The translations under genes were made by a program, and so were the position numbers. Positions 8,891 through 17,069 of a stretch of DNA of 64,000 bases are shown one piece after another (the first letter of the stretch is position 1; every line of letters starts with the position of its first letter). This DNA comes from JAJEAD01 sp964420925 (GTDB lineage: Bacteria; Pseudomonadota; Gammaproteobacteria; HK1). The stretch lies in NCBI GenBank assembly GCA_964420925.1, contig CAYQVB010000116.1:1-64000 (forward strand). The letters run 5' to 3'. Under the pieces are notes generated by a model. That model searched no databases, had not been told where the DNA came from, and saw nothing but the letters and a program-made list of their open reading frames with translations.

Positions 8891-9040
8891 ATGACCGACA
8901 CACGCGGCCAAAACACCGCCCACCTCCGAAATCCCGACACGCGCCTTGCGTACCTCACTGCCGCGCGACACCTCGCCGCTTGGTGCGAGCGCCGGGGCCT
9001 CTCGGTGCACGCGACCCGCACGCCGATGGCCCGGCGCACC
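8891..9040 (+). pseudogene. Relic of a tyrosine recombinase N-terminal (core-binding) domain
   Basis: Between the dioxygenase and SDR genes, a short frame contains a stretch resembling the SAM-like N-terminal domain of phage/XerC-type integrases: NPDTRLAYLTAARHLAAWCERRGLSV matches the usual NTRRAY...FLAWCEARGL pattern (quoted in parts: NPDTRLAYLT, then AWCERRGL). The similarity stops after about 45 residues and no catalytic domain (R-H-R-Y) follows. It therefore looks like debris of a decayed integrase. Only pattern recognition supports this. Confidence 0.4.
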
Positions 9041-9110
9041 CTGACCCGCGTTCGTCTCGTCCCCGCCGACATGTGCGCGCACCGTCCCGCGAATCGGGGA
9101 ATCGGGGCGG

Positions 9111-9842
9111 CTATCGACCCCGCAACAACCCGCCGGTCACGTTCATGACCACGCCGCTTATCCAGTCGCCGCTGTCGTCGAGCAGGTAGCAGACCGCATC
9201 GGCCACCGGTTGAGGTCCGCCGTATCCCAACGGGTATCGTTGCAGGTAGTCGCGCTCCGCCGCCTCGGGAGTCGGAGTGCCGGTGGTGCCGATGAACCCG
9301 GGCGCGATCGCGTTGATGAGGATGCCCTCGCCCTCGAAACGCGACGAAAGCGCCACCGTGAGCCCGACCAGTCCTGCCTTGGCGGCGCTGTAGGAGGGAG
9401 CGATATCCGGGTCGCCGAGCAGCCCGGACACCGAGCTGATGATGACGATTCGTCCGGACCCCCGTGCCCGCATGTGGGGCAGGACGGCTCGGGTGACCCA
9501 CCACGGCCCGGACAGATCGGTATCGATGATGCGGCGCCAATGCGACTCGTCCTCGTCCATGGGATCCAGCCAGGGGGCATCGATGCCGGCCACGTTGACC
9601 AGGCAGTCGACGCCGTCGAGACGCTCGACGGCATCCTCGATCATCGAGCGAGCGCTCGCCGGGTCGGAGATGTCGACCGGACCGTTCAGGGCGCCGAGCT
9701 CGTCCGCGACGCCCGCTACTTTTTCTTTCTGGATGTCAGTGAGGTAGAGCACGGCGCCGCGCCCGGCCAGGGTGCGAGCAACGCACTCCCCGATGCCCTG
9801 GGCGGCACCGGTCACCACGACGTGCTTTCCGTTCAGCGCCAT
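9111..9842 (-). CDS. Short-chain dehydrogenase/reductase (SDR)
   Basis: A 243-residue classical SDR acting on a hydroxyl/keto substrate with NAD(P). The cofactor motif is TGAAQGIG (residues ~11-18), followed by NVAG, the catalytic Ser in IVIISSVSG, and the YSAAK Tyr/Lys pair. The Asp after the second strand (LTDIQK) favours NAD(H). It is the last gene of a long leftward run; a ~200-bp gap separates it from the upstream ThDP enzyme gene, so it may have its own promoter. Substrate unknown. Confidence 0.92.
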   Translation of the reverse strand: MALNGKHVVVTGAAQGIGECVARTLAGRGAVLYLTDIQKEKVAGVADELGALNGPVDISDPASARSMIEDAVERLDGVDCLVNVAGIDAPWLDPMDEDESHWRRIIDTDLSGPWWVTRAVLPHMRARGSGRIVIISSVSGLLGDPDIAPSYSAAKAGLVGLTVALSSRFEGEGILINAIAPGFIGTTGTPTPEAAERDYLQRYPLGYGGPQPVADAVCYLLDDSGDWISGVVMNVTGGLLRGR

Positions 9843-10039
9843 CCGGACCTCTCCGAGTCCAGGTTCGATTACGGAACGCGGTCCACGCTTGCAACGCCGG
9901 CGTGCCTTCCGGGTCGAGCTGCCGCGCGCGCCGGCGCCAGCCGTCTACGCACCTGAATGCTGCCGGCAGTGAGCAAGGCGGCAACCACTCCGAGGAGGTC
10001 CTTGTGTGGGGAGAACATCCCCTGCTTCCAGCAAGCGAT

Positions 10040-11746
10040 TCAGGAGACGGCGCGGCTGTCGACGCCGGGCAGCATTCGGGCCGGCTCGCGGGTCACGAGC
10101 ACGTCGATGACGATCGGGCCTTGGCCGCCCGCGAGCGCCTCGGCGATGGCGGGAGCGATCTCGCAGGGGTCGGAGACTCGAATGCCGCGGCAGCCCATCG
10201 CTTCCGCCACCCGGGCATAGTCCGTCTCGACGAGGTCGGACGACTGGTAGCCGTCCTCCCCGTAGACGAGGTGCTGCAGCGCCTTCACGTAACCGGATGC
10301 TGCGTTGTTGACCACGAAGATGGCAAAGTCGAGACCGAGGCGGCGGGCGGTCTCGAGCTCTCCGAGGCTCATGTTGAACCCGGCGTCCCCGGTGAGTCCG
10401 ACCACCGGCCGCTCGGGCGCAGCGAGCCTGGCTCCGATGCTGCCGGGGAGTCCGTAGCCGATAGAGGCGAATCCGCGGTCCGGCACGAACCCCCGGCCGG
10501 GACGGCGCGTATCGTAGAGCAGCCCCGCCCAGTGGGCGGCGAAGCCGCCGTCCGCGACGAGCAACGCATCGTCCGGCAGATGGCGGTTGAACTCGTGGAT
10601 CAACCGGGCCATGTTGACGGGAACCTCGTCCGAGGCGAGACGCGGCGCGACCGACTCGCGCCACTCCGCCATGCGCCCCGCCACCTCGGCCACGTAGTTC
10701 TCCCGCTCCCGCCGAAGCCGGTCCGCATCCGGGGCGAGCGCCGCCGCCAGGTCCCGGATCCCTTCCCGGGCGTCCCCCCACAACGCCACGTCGGGCGCCG
10801 CGACCCGGCCGAACTCCTCGGCCACGATGTCGAGGTGCACGATCCGCGCCCCGGCGGGGGGCAGCGTGTAGCGGCGCGTTGCGATCTCTCCGAGCTTGCA
10901 ACCCACCACCAGCAGGCAGTCCGAGCTCTCGATGAGGGCGTTGGCGATGCGCTCGTAGCGCCCGAAGAGACCGGCGGACAGGCGGTGGGTGCACGCAATC
11001 GCTCCCTTGCCGCTCATGGTGTGCGCGACCGGGATCGCCTGTCCCTCGGCGAAGCTCTGGAGCTCTTCCGCCGCCCCGCTCAGGTGGACTCCGCCCCCCG
11101 CCAGGACCAGCGGGCGCCGCGCCTCCCGCAGAGCCCGGGCCGCCCTCTCCACCGAGTCGGCGTCCGGACGAATGCGGAGCGCAGGCGCCGAAGCATGCCG
11201 CGGTTCCGCCTGGAAGTCCGCTTCGTCGAAGGGCGAGGTGCCGTGGGCGATATCCTCGGGAACGTCGAGCACCACCGGGCCGGGCCGGCCGGTGGTCGCA
11301 ATTGCGAAGGCGCGGCGTACGAGCTCCGGAATCCGCTCGATGACCTCGACCCGAATCACTTCCTTCACGGCGGGCCGCAGGATCTCGATCTGTCTCGACT
11401 CCTGGGTCATGTTCTTCCAGGAGTGAGCACGATTGCTGTCGCCGGTCAGCACCACGAGCGGCGACCCCGCGTTCAGCGCCTCCACCAGTCCGGTGACCAG
11501 GTTGGTGGCCCCCGGACCGAGGGTCGCGTCGCAGACCCCGACCCGACCGCTCACCTTGGCGTAGGCATCCGCGGCGAAGACTCCCGAGCGCTCGTCGTTG
11601 ATGAGGTGGTGGCCGAGGCCGAGCCGGCGTACCCCGTCGTAGAAAGGCAGGAGCTGAAAGCCGCCCATGCCGAACATGGGACCGACCTCGTGGGCGGCGA
11701 GCATGCGCGCAATCGCCTCGCCGCCGCTTATCTCGTTTCCAGACAT
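10040..11746 (-). CDS. Thiamine-diphosphate-dependent enzyme, acetolactate synthase/2-hydroxyacyl lyase-like
   Basis: A 568-residue three-domain ThDP enzyme. The N-terminal Pyr domain carries the activating Glu in NDERSGVFAADAYAK and the LGPGATN loop. The central domain has the ADD/FAD-like Rossmann fold (RRPLVLAGGGV). The C-terminal PP domain has the ThDP motif GDAGFNMS ending in VVNN. Start ATG 11746 is preceded by GGGAGG; a longer frame from 11770 would include that ribosome site. It lies 27 bp after the alcohol dehydrogenase stop. Acetolactate synthase, 2-hydroxyacyl-CoA lyase, oxalyl-CoA decarboxylase or sulfoacetaldehyde-type activity cannot be separated by eye. The PhyH neighbour makes a lyase worth considering. 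Confidence 0.88.
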   Translation of the reverse strand: MSGNEISGGEAIARMLAAHEVGPMFGMGGFQLLPFYDGVRRLGLGHHLINDERSGVFAADAYAKVSGRVGVCDATLGPGATNLVTGLVEALNAGSPLVVLTGDSNRAHSWKNMTQESRQIEILRPAVKEVIRVEVIERIPELVRRAFAIATTGRPGPVVLDVPEDIAHGTSPFDEADFQAEPRHASAPALRIRPDADSVERAARALREARRPLVLAGGGVHLSGAAEELQSFAEGQAIPVAHTMSGKGAIACTHRLSAGLFGRYERIANALIESSDCLLVVGCKLGEIATRRYTLPPAGARIVHLDIVAEEFGRVAAPDVALWGDAREGIRDLAAALAPDADRLRRERENYVAEVAGRMAEWRESVAPRLASDEVPVNMARLIHEFNRHLPDDALLVADGGFAAHWAGLLYDTRRPGRGFVPDRGFASIGYGLPGSIGARLAAPERPVVGLTGDAGFNMSLGELETARRLGLDFAIFVVNNAASGYVKALQHLVYGEDGYQSSDLVETDYARVAEAMGCRGIRVSDPCEIAPAIAEALAGGQGPIVIDVLVTREPARMLPGVDSRAVS

Positions 11747-11773
11747 CCCGGAGCCTCCCCTGTCCGGCACGCC

Positions 11774-12859
11774 TCAATCGTAGACGATGACGCCGCGCGC
11801 GTTGGCGCCGCGCTCAAGGTCCTCGAAGGCCTGGGGAGCCTCGTCGATACGGTAGGTGCGGGTCACCATCCGGTCGAGATCGAGCTGCCCGCGGCGGTAG
11901 AGATCCAGATACCGCGCGAAATCCGTCTTGAAGTTGATGCTGCCGTACATGCAGCCCTTGATGGTCTTGGCAGTGATGGGCAGCACGAGGTTGTTGATCG
12001 AGAATCGCTCCTGCATGCGTCCGACTCCGACCAGTACCGCGGTCCCTCCCCGGCGAGCGGCCCGGATGCACTGCTCGATGGTCTCGGTGAGCCCGATCGC
12101 CTCGAACGCATAGTCGACTCCGATCCCCCCGGTCATCGCCATGATCTCCCGCGCCGGATTCGCGCCGGGGGTCACGCTGTCGGTGGCTCCGAACTCCCGG
12201 GCCATCGTCATCTTCTCTGCGGAGCGGTCGACCGCGATGATCTGCCGCGCGCCGGCGATGCGCGCTCCCTGAACGATGGAGAGCCCGACGCCGCCGCAGC
12301 CGAACACCGCCACGGTGGAGCCGGGGCGCACCTTCGCGGTGCGAAGCGCCGCCCCCACCCCGGTGCTCACTCCGCAGCCGACGAGCGCGGCCGCCTTGAA
12401 GTCCACGTCCTTCTCGATCTTCGCGGTGCAGATGGCGGGCACCACCGCGTACTCGGCCATGTTCCCGAGAAAGGTCATCACCGCGATCGGCTCGCCATCG
12501 AGCTTCACCCGGCTGGTGCCGTCGAGGAGCCAGCCCTCGGGCTTCGCCACCGTGCACAGGTAGGGCTCGTCGTTGACGCAGTGGTAGCACTCCCCGCACT
12601 GCGGAACGAAGGAGTGCACGACGTGATCGCCCGGAGCGACGTGGGTGACGCCTTCGCCCACCGCTTCGACCACGCCTGCGCCCTCGTGTCCGAGCACGGT
12701 CGGGAAAGGGCTCGGGATCGTGCCGTTGACGATGGAGAGATCGGAGTGGCAGACGCCGGTCGCGCGCATGTGCACGAGCACCTCGCCCGCCTTCGGGGGA
12801 TCGAGGTCTACATCGACCACCGAGAGCTCGTCCAAGGCGCGCGCGACGACCGCTTTCAT
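11774..12859 (-). CDS. Zinc-dependent alcohol dehydrogenase (class III-like MDR)
   Basis: A 361-residue medium-chain dehydrogenase. The catalytic zinc site is GVCHSD plus GHEGAG; the structural zinc lobe has four Cys in CGECYHC...YLC. The Rossmann motif is VFGCGGVGLS. These place it in the class III/NDMA- or S-(hydroxymethyl)glutathione-dehydrogenase-like branch. The start ATG 12859 follows TGGAGGAAAAC, a good ribosome site. It reads directly into the ThDP enzyme gene. The likely role is oxidation of an alcohol or aldehyde adduct to feed the neighbouring pathway; the substrate is not evident. Confidence 0.93.
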   Translation of the reverse strand: MKAVVARALDELSVVDVDLDPPKAGEVLVHMRATGVCHSDLSIVNGTIPSPFPTVLGHEGAGVVEAVGEGVTHVAPGDHVVHSFVPQCGECYHCVNDEPYLCTVAKPEGWLLDGTSRVKLDGEPIAVMTFLGNMAEYAVVPAICTAKIEKDVDFKAAALVGCGVSTGVGAALRTAKVRPGSTVAVFGCGGVGLSIVQGARIAGARQIIAVDRSAEKMTMAREFGATDSVTPGANPAREIMAMTGGIGVDYAFEAIGLTETIEQCIRAARRGGTAVLVGVGRMQERFSINNLVLPITAKTIKGCMYGSINFKTDFARYLDLYRRGQLDLDRMVTRTYRIDEAPQAFEDLERGANARGVIVYD

Positions 12860-12972
12860 GGGTGTTTTCCTCCAGGGTTCACACCCGCTTCTCCGCCCGT
12901 CGGACCACGGCATCGGCGATCCCCACCGCCTCCCGATACTCCGCTTCGCTCAGAGGAATCCCACATCGTCGG

Positions 12973-13938
12973 TCACACCCCGTTCAGCACGAAGCGGGGG
13001 CGCTGGCCATGTCTCACCACCGCACGCACGTTGTCGTGGGCCCACTTCCAGGAACGCTCGGCGGTATCCCCCGCCACGCCCGCGACGTGGGAGGTGAGCA
13101 GGCAGTTCGGGAGCCCGATGAGCGGGTGGTCGGGCGGGATGGGCTCGGTCTCGAACACATCGATCGCGGCCCCTGCGATGTCGCCGCGCCGGAGCGCCTG
13201 CGCGAGCGCCGCCTCGTCGACGATGCCACCGCGCGCGCAACACAAGAACAGAGCATGGGGGCGCATCTTCGCGAGGGCGGCGGCGTCGATCATCCCGCGC
13301 GACGTGGGGTTCAGATCGGTGCACACGCTCACGATGTCCGATTCGCGCAGGAGCCGGTCAAGGTCCACCTTGCGGGCGTCAAGGCGAGCGGCGAGCCGGA
13401 CGTTGACCTCCCGAACGTCGTGGTAGAGGAGTCGCATCTCGAAGGCGTGGGCGCGCCGCGCGAGTGAGCTGCCGGTGTTGCCGAAGCCGATGATCCCGAG
13501 TGTCTTGTCCTTGAGCTCGAAGGTCCGGGTTGTCAGCAACCGGGCCGACTCCCACTCCGCCCTCTGGGTCAGGGCCTGCGCCTCCAGAAAGCGCCGGGCG
13601 TGCGCCAGCATGAACATCATCGCGTGCTCGGCCACGGCCTCCCGGTTGACGCCTTCGAGGTTGCACGCAGGGATTCCGCGCCTGGCCGTCGCCTCGAGAT
13701 CCAGCGTCTCGTAACCCACTCCAAGGCGCTGCACGATGCGAAGGCACGGCGCCGCGGCCAGGAGTTGCTCGTTCACCGGCTCCATCGCGACGATGAAGGC
13801 TTCCGCGTCCTCAACCCGGCTGAGGGCTTCAGGTGAATAGATCCCATCGTCACCCACCCGTACCTGGACCCCTTCCACATCGTCCGGGATGCGGTCGTCG
13901 AGGTCCGGACGCGACCGGATCAGGTAGGCGATTTTCAT
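12973..13938 (-). CDS. D-isomer 2-hydroxyacid dehydrogenase family protein
   Basis: A 321-residue NAD-dependent 2-hydroxyacid dehydrogenase of the SerA/GyaR family. It shows the dinucleotide motif LGIIGFGNTGSSLA, the catalytic Arg in CCARGGIVDE, the Glu in FETEP and the His in TSHVAG. Such enzymes reduce 2-oxoacids to D-2-hydroxyacids or the reverse. The ATG overlaps the stop of the PhyH dioxygenase gene (ATGA), so the two are co-translated. This fits sequential action on a 2-hydroxy or 2-oxo product, but that is inference. Confidence 0.92.
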   Translation of the reverse strand: MKIAYLIRSRPDLDDRIPDDVEGVQVRVGDDGIYSPEALSRVEDAEAFIVAMEPVNEQLLAAAPCLRIVQRLGVGYETLDLEATARRGIPACNLEGVNREAVAEHAMMFMLAHARRFLEAQALTQRAEWESARLLTTRTFELKDKTLGIIGFGNTGSSLARRAHAFEMRLLYHDVREVNVRLAARLDARKVDLDRLLRESDIVSVCTDLNPTSRGMIDAAALAKMRPHALFLCCARGGIVDEAALAQALRRGDIAGAAIDVFETEPIPPDHPLIGLPNCLLTSHVAGVAGDTAERSWKWAHDNVRAVVRHGQRPRFVLNGV

Positions 13939-14831
13939 GGTGCGCTCTCGTAGCCGGGCCGGGCGAATTCGACATCATAGTCGTCGGTCGCGCCGTAGCT
14001 CGACCACAGTCTGAACCCGAGCAACCCTCTCATCTCGTCGGAAAGCGAGGCCTGTACTTCGGCCGGCAGGCCGAGCGTGAAGTTTCGGAGCTGCCGGAAC
14101 TGAACCGCACAGTACGAGGTCTGTACGCCGATTCGGGGGGCGTCGCTCGAGTTCAGCCCCGAGGCGTGCCAGGTACGCGCATCCCAGATCACCGCTCCGC
14201 CCGCCGGCACCTCGGCCCGGACCTCGTCATAGGCGCAGGCAGGGTCGGGATGGAGTCCGGAGAGATGGCTGCCGGGCACCAGCCGGGTGGCGCCGTTTGC
14301 GGACGTGAACTCCGTGATCGCCCACATGAAGCTCAGCACCACTGCGGGGTTGATGGGCCGCTGCGCACACACCGGCCGGCCGTGGGGCTGCACTTCCCGG
14401 GTGATGTCGCCGGGGCGGATCGCCGGCTCCCCCGGCATCTTCGGCTGCGGCATCCACCACTGATCGGTGTGCAGCTCCATGATGCGATTGCCGGGGTGGA
14501 TGACGTGGGCCGCGAACTCCGAGAGGTGGAATCGCTCCCCGAGCAGGTGGCGCGCCAGTGCGAGCGCGATGGGATGTCCGATCAGGTAATCGAGGGCGCA
14601 CTGGCCGATCTTGAGGGGCACCCACTGGTCTCCGTCACGATCCGACCACTGGGGACTCCGGTGGTCCGGCCGGGATCTCTTGCAATTCGCCCGTCCCGGC
14701 TGCTTCAGGGTGTCGATGACCCGCTGCCGCTCGCTCTCCTCGAGCACGACGTCCACGAGGCAGTATCCGTGCCAGTCGAGGTCGCCTCGGAGCCGGTTCA
14801 GGTCTCGCGAAAGCGAGGGGAGCGGCGACAC
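13935..14831 (-). CDS. Phytanoyl-CoA dioxygenase (PhyH) family protein
   Basis: A 298-residue PhyH-type Fe(II)/2-oxoglutarate oxygenase. Iron ligands are in MELHTDQWW (H-x-D) and the distal His in ARTWHASGLN, with a following Arg for the co-substrate (PRIGVQ). No ATG is available at the right place; GTG at 14831 is chosen because GGAGG lies five bases upstream (14837-14841) and the protein then begins MSPLPSLSRDL. It is followed by the 2-hydroxyacid dehydrogenase with an ATGA overlap and preceded 41 bp upstream by the thioesterase gene. The substrate is unknown; the family hydroxylates fatty acyl-CoA, ectoine, mitomycin-like and many other molecules. Confidence 0.9.
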   Translation of the reverse strand: MSPLPSLSRDLNRLRGDLDWHGYCLVDVVLEESERQRVIDTLKQPGRANCKRSRPDHRSPQWSDRDGDQWVPLKIGQCALDYLIGHPIALALARHLLGERFHLSEFAAHVIHPGNRIMELHTDQWWMPQPKMPGEPAIRPGDITREVQPHGRPVCAQRPINPAVVLSFMWAITEFTSANGATRLVPGSHLSGLHPDPACAYDEVRAEVPAGGAVIWDARTWHASGLNSSDAPRIGVQTSYCAVQFRQLRNFTLGLPAEVQASLSDEMRGLLGFRLWSSYGATDDYDVEFARPGYESAP

Positions 14832-14872
14832 TCCGACCTCCGGGGACAATTCGGACCTCGAGCGGCCTGGCG

Positions 14873-15280
14873 CTAGGCGGAGGCGCGCGCCGGGAGGTGC
14901 CGGGCCACGCATTCGGGGACGAGCAAGGTCTCCCGGGAGCGCAGGTCGAAGACGATGCTGGTGGCTTCGCCGTCGATGGCGACCGCGCCGTCCGGCTTCA
15001 CGATCTCGTGAGCGAGCACGAAGCTCTTGCGGCCCCGCGACACGGGACGGGTCATGACGCGCAGACGCTCGCCAAGGAAGCACTCGAGGCGGTAGTTGTA
15101 GTTGATGTTCACTACGATGGGCGAGAGGGTGTAGTCGAAGCCGGACTCGCCGTAGAGCCCGCAACCCTTGAACCAGTCGTCGCGCGCGGTCTCCAGGTAG
15201 CGCACCGCCTCCACGTGGTTGAGGTGGTCCAGCTCGTCGGTGTGCTCTTTCGTGACCTCGATGATCGTCTCGGTTTCCAC
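14873..15280 (-). CDS. Acyl-CoA thioesterase, hotdog (4HBT/YbgC-like) family
   Basis: A 135-residue hotdog-fold thioesterase. The catalytic Asp lies in the ELDHLNHVEAVRYLETARDDW block, the 4HBT/YbgC N-terminal helix signature (D-x-x-x-H-V-x-x-x-x-Y). The later strands VNINYNYRLECFLGERL and the RKSFVLAHEIV strand complete the fold. It would hydrolyse a short-chain or aromatic acyl-CoA in the cytoplasm. It sits 97 bp after the enoyl-CoA hydratase gene and just before the PhyH gene, so it belongs to the same catabolic run. Confidence 0.9.
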   Translation of the reverse strand: METETIIEVTKEHTDELDHLNHVEAVRYLETARDDWFKGCGLYGESGFDYTLSPIVVNINYNYRLECFLGERLRVMTRPVSRGRKSFVLAHEIVKPDGAVAIDGEATSIVFDLRSRETLLVPECVARHLPARASA

Positions 15281-15377
15281 CCTGGCGACTCCGTCCGCGC
15301 CCGCACGCGATTGCGCGCGAAGTCTCGATCAGACAGCGGCTCCGAGACAATACGCCGCCGGCCGCGGGGCGTTGCGC

Positions 15378-16154
15378 CTATCCGCCATCGACCCAGCGGG
15401 GCTTGCGCTTCTCCAGGAACGCGGCCATGCCCTCGCGGCCTTCCTCGGATCGGAACATGCGCTCGCTCCACTCCGCCAACCGGGCGAAGTCCTCCTCCCG
15501 TGGTCCGCCGATCTGACTGCGCACCAGCTTCTTGCACTCGCTCACCGCCTGCGGCCCGCCGAGCGCGATCGCTTCGATCTCCCGCGCGACCGCGGACTCG
15601 AGCTCATCCGCGGGCACGGTGCGATGGACAAGGCCGTACTGCATCGCCCCCGCAGCGTCGAAGCGCTCTCCGGTGAGGATCAGGCGCATCGCGTGATGGA
15701 CGCCGATCTTGGGCAGGCACACCGCCGAAATGACCGCCGGAATCAGCCCGAGGCGCACCTCGCTGAAGCTGAACACCGCGCTCTCGGCGCTCACCACGAT
15801 GTCGCTCGCCCCCACGAGCCCCAGGCCCCCCGCGAAGGCAGGGCCGTTCACTGCGGCGATCACCGGCTTCGCACTCTCCTGGATGGCGCGCACCAGGGCA
15901 TCGAAAGGGACCGGTCGTTCGCCCGGGGCAACGTGACCGGGCGGGCTCTCGAGGTCCATGCCCGAGCAGAAGGCCCGGCCGGCCCCGGTGACGACGATGC
16001 AACGGACCCGCTCGTCGGCTCCTGCGGCTGCGAGGTGCTCGTACGCCTCCCGCACCAGGGTGCCGGACAGGGCGTTCCTCTTCTCGGGGCGGTTCAACGT
16101 GATCCACGCGGCGGCACCCCGCACCTGGTAGAGGGTGTGTTCCTGGCTGCTCAC
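15378..16154 (-). CDS. Enoyl-CoA hydratase/isomerase family protein
   Basis: A 258-residue crotonase-fold protein. It shows ITLNRPEKRNAL, the oxyanion-hole segments GAGRAFCSGMDL and NGPAFAGGLGLVGASDIVVSA, and the C-terminal GMAAFLEKRKPRW. The catalytic Glu expected in the GGG.E..L..D region of hydratases is not evident (the loop reads FAGGLGLVGASD), so isomerase, hydrolase or another crotonase reaction is possible. Start is GTG 16154, preceded by GAGGAGA. It is the first gene of the leftward run ending in the SDR at 9111. Confidence 0.9.
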   Translation of the reverse strand: MSSQEHTLYQVRGAAAWITLNRPEKRNALSGTLVREAYEHLAAAGADERVRCIVVTGAGRAFCSGMDLESPPGHVAPGERPVPFDALVRAIQESAKPVIAAVNGPAFAGGLGLVGASDIVVSAESAVFSFSEVRLGLIPAVISAVCLPKIGVHHAMRLILTGERFDAAGAMQYGLVHRTVPADELESAVAREIEAIALGGPQAVSECKKLVRSQIGGPREEDFARLAEWSERMFRSEEGREGMAAFLEKRKPRWVDGG

Positions 16155-16174
16155 GATGTCTCCTCGCTCGGGCA

Positions 16175-16357
16175 GTGCCTGCTCAACCTGAGTTTCCTGC
16201 CAGAATGCACTCATTCTTTGCCAAGAGCATCGGCGTTCCACTCGGGACGCTGAAGAACTGGAAACAAGGTCGCCGCCGCCCCGAAGGTCCGGCACGCGTC
16301 CTTCTGGCGCTGATCGCGAAGCGGCCCTCGATCGTCCAGGAAGAGCTTACCCGTTGA
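16175..16357 (+). pseudogene. C-terminal fragment of an XRE/HigA-like antitoxin
   Basis: A 60-residue frame whose second half (FAKSIGVPLGTLKNWKQG then RRRPEGPARVLLALIAKRP) matches the recognition helix and tail of NadS/HigA-type antitoxins, which read QxxFAxxLGVxxxTLxxWEQGRRxPxGPAxxLLxxI. The N-terminal ~45 residues, the first HTH helices and any cognate toxin are absent. The first residues do not look like the family. It is most likely a relic of a toxin-antitoxin module between the enoyl-CoA hydratase and lutC. Confidence 0.6.
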
Positions 16358-16409
16358 GGTAGACGAACAGCCGGGGACGACATGGCCGCCCTGCGCCGTG
16401 GTCCATCGC

Positions 16410-17069
16410 TCAAGTACCGCCGATCAGGAGCAGGTGCAGGCGCCGGGGGCCGTGCGCACCCTCCTGCATGGTCTGCTCGACGTCGGCGGTCCGGGAAGGG
16501 CCGGTGATGAAATTGACGGTGCGCGGCATCCCCCCTTCCCTGGCGCGCAGCCGGGCCCAGACGTCTTCCATGGCGGGAAGCACGCGCTCCGCCGCCAGCA
16601 CCACCAGGTGATCGCCGGGAAGGAAGTTGAGCGTGGTGGGGCTGTGCGGCCCGGAGAGCAGCACCAGGGTGCCGCTCTCGGCGATCCCGGCGAAGGCCCC
16701 GGTGACGCTCACGAGGTCCTCGCCCACCGCGGCGCGGCGCTCCACCTCGAGCCGGTTGGACCAGCGAATCCCGGCGAGCTCCGGGTCCGGCGCTGCGACC
16801 AGTCGAGTGCCGAGGCCGTGGGTCTCCATGTGTCGCTCGACCGTTTCCGACACCCGGTCCAGTTCCGCCAGACGCGTTACTTTCACGTTCACCGCCGCCA
16901 GCCTGGCGAGAAAGCGCTCCATGAGCGGCACGTCGAGACGAGGCTGCACGTTGGGGACGGGGTGCCGCAGCCGTGCGTCGAGCGACTTCCTCACGCTCGG
17001 AGACAATGGGGCGCTGCGGTTGAGCGAGCGCCGCACGTTGCGAATTACGGTGTCGCGCGCACTGCTCAC
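16410..17069 (-). CDS. lutC: LUD-domain protein LutC (L-lactate oxidation)
   Basis: A 219-residue LUD-domain protein, the LutC subunit of the iron-sulfur L-lactate dehydrogenase complex LutABC. The family pattern is clear: VARHAxx-like N-terminus, AGIAESGTLVLLSGPHSPTTLNFLPGDHLVV (seen in parts: AESGTLVLLSGP, LPGDHLVVL) and the closing GPSRTADVEQTMQEGAHGPRRLH motif (TADVEQ, GAHGP). The start GTG 17069 overlaps the lutB stop (GTGA). This is the last gene of the purD-lutA-lutB-lutC unit. Confidence 0.93.
   Translation of the reverse strand: MSSARDTVIRNVRRSLNRSAPLSPSVRKSLDARLRHPVPNVQPRLDVPLMERFLARLAAVNVKVTRLAELDRVSETVERHMETHGLGTRLVAAPDPELAGIRWSNRLEVERRAAVGEDLVSVTGAFAGIAESGTLVLLSGPHSPTTLNFLPGDHLVVLAAERVLPAMEDVWARLRAREGGMPRTVNFITGPSRTADVEQTMQEGAHGPRRLHLLLIGGT

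Noticed and set aside
11747..11770. Upstream start of the ThDP enzyme (eight extra residues)
   Set aside because: The Shine-Dalgarno sequence GGGAGG lies inside that extension, so the ATG at 11746 is the better start.
9902..13426. Very long open frame (over 1100 codons) on the + strand
   Set aside because: It lies antisense to the ThDP enzyme and alcohol dehydrogenase genes; its translation is His/Arg/Gly-rich with no domain pattern. High GC produces such shadows.
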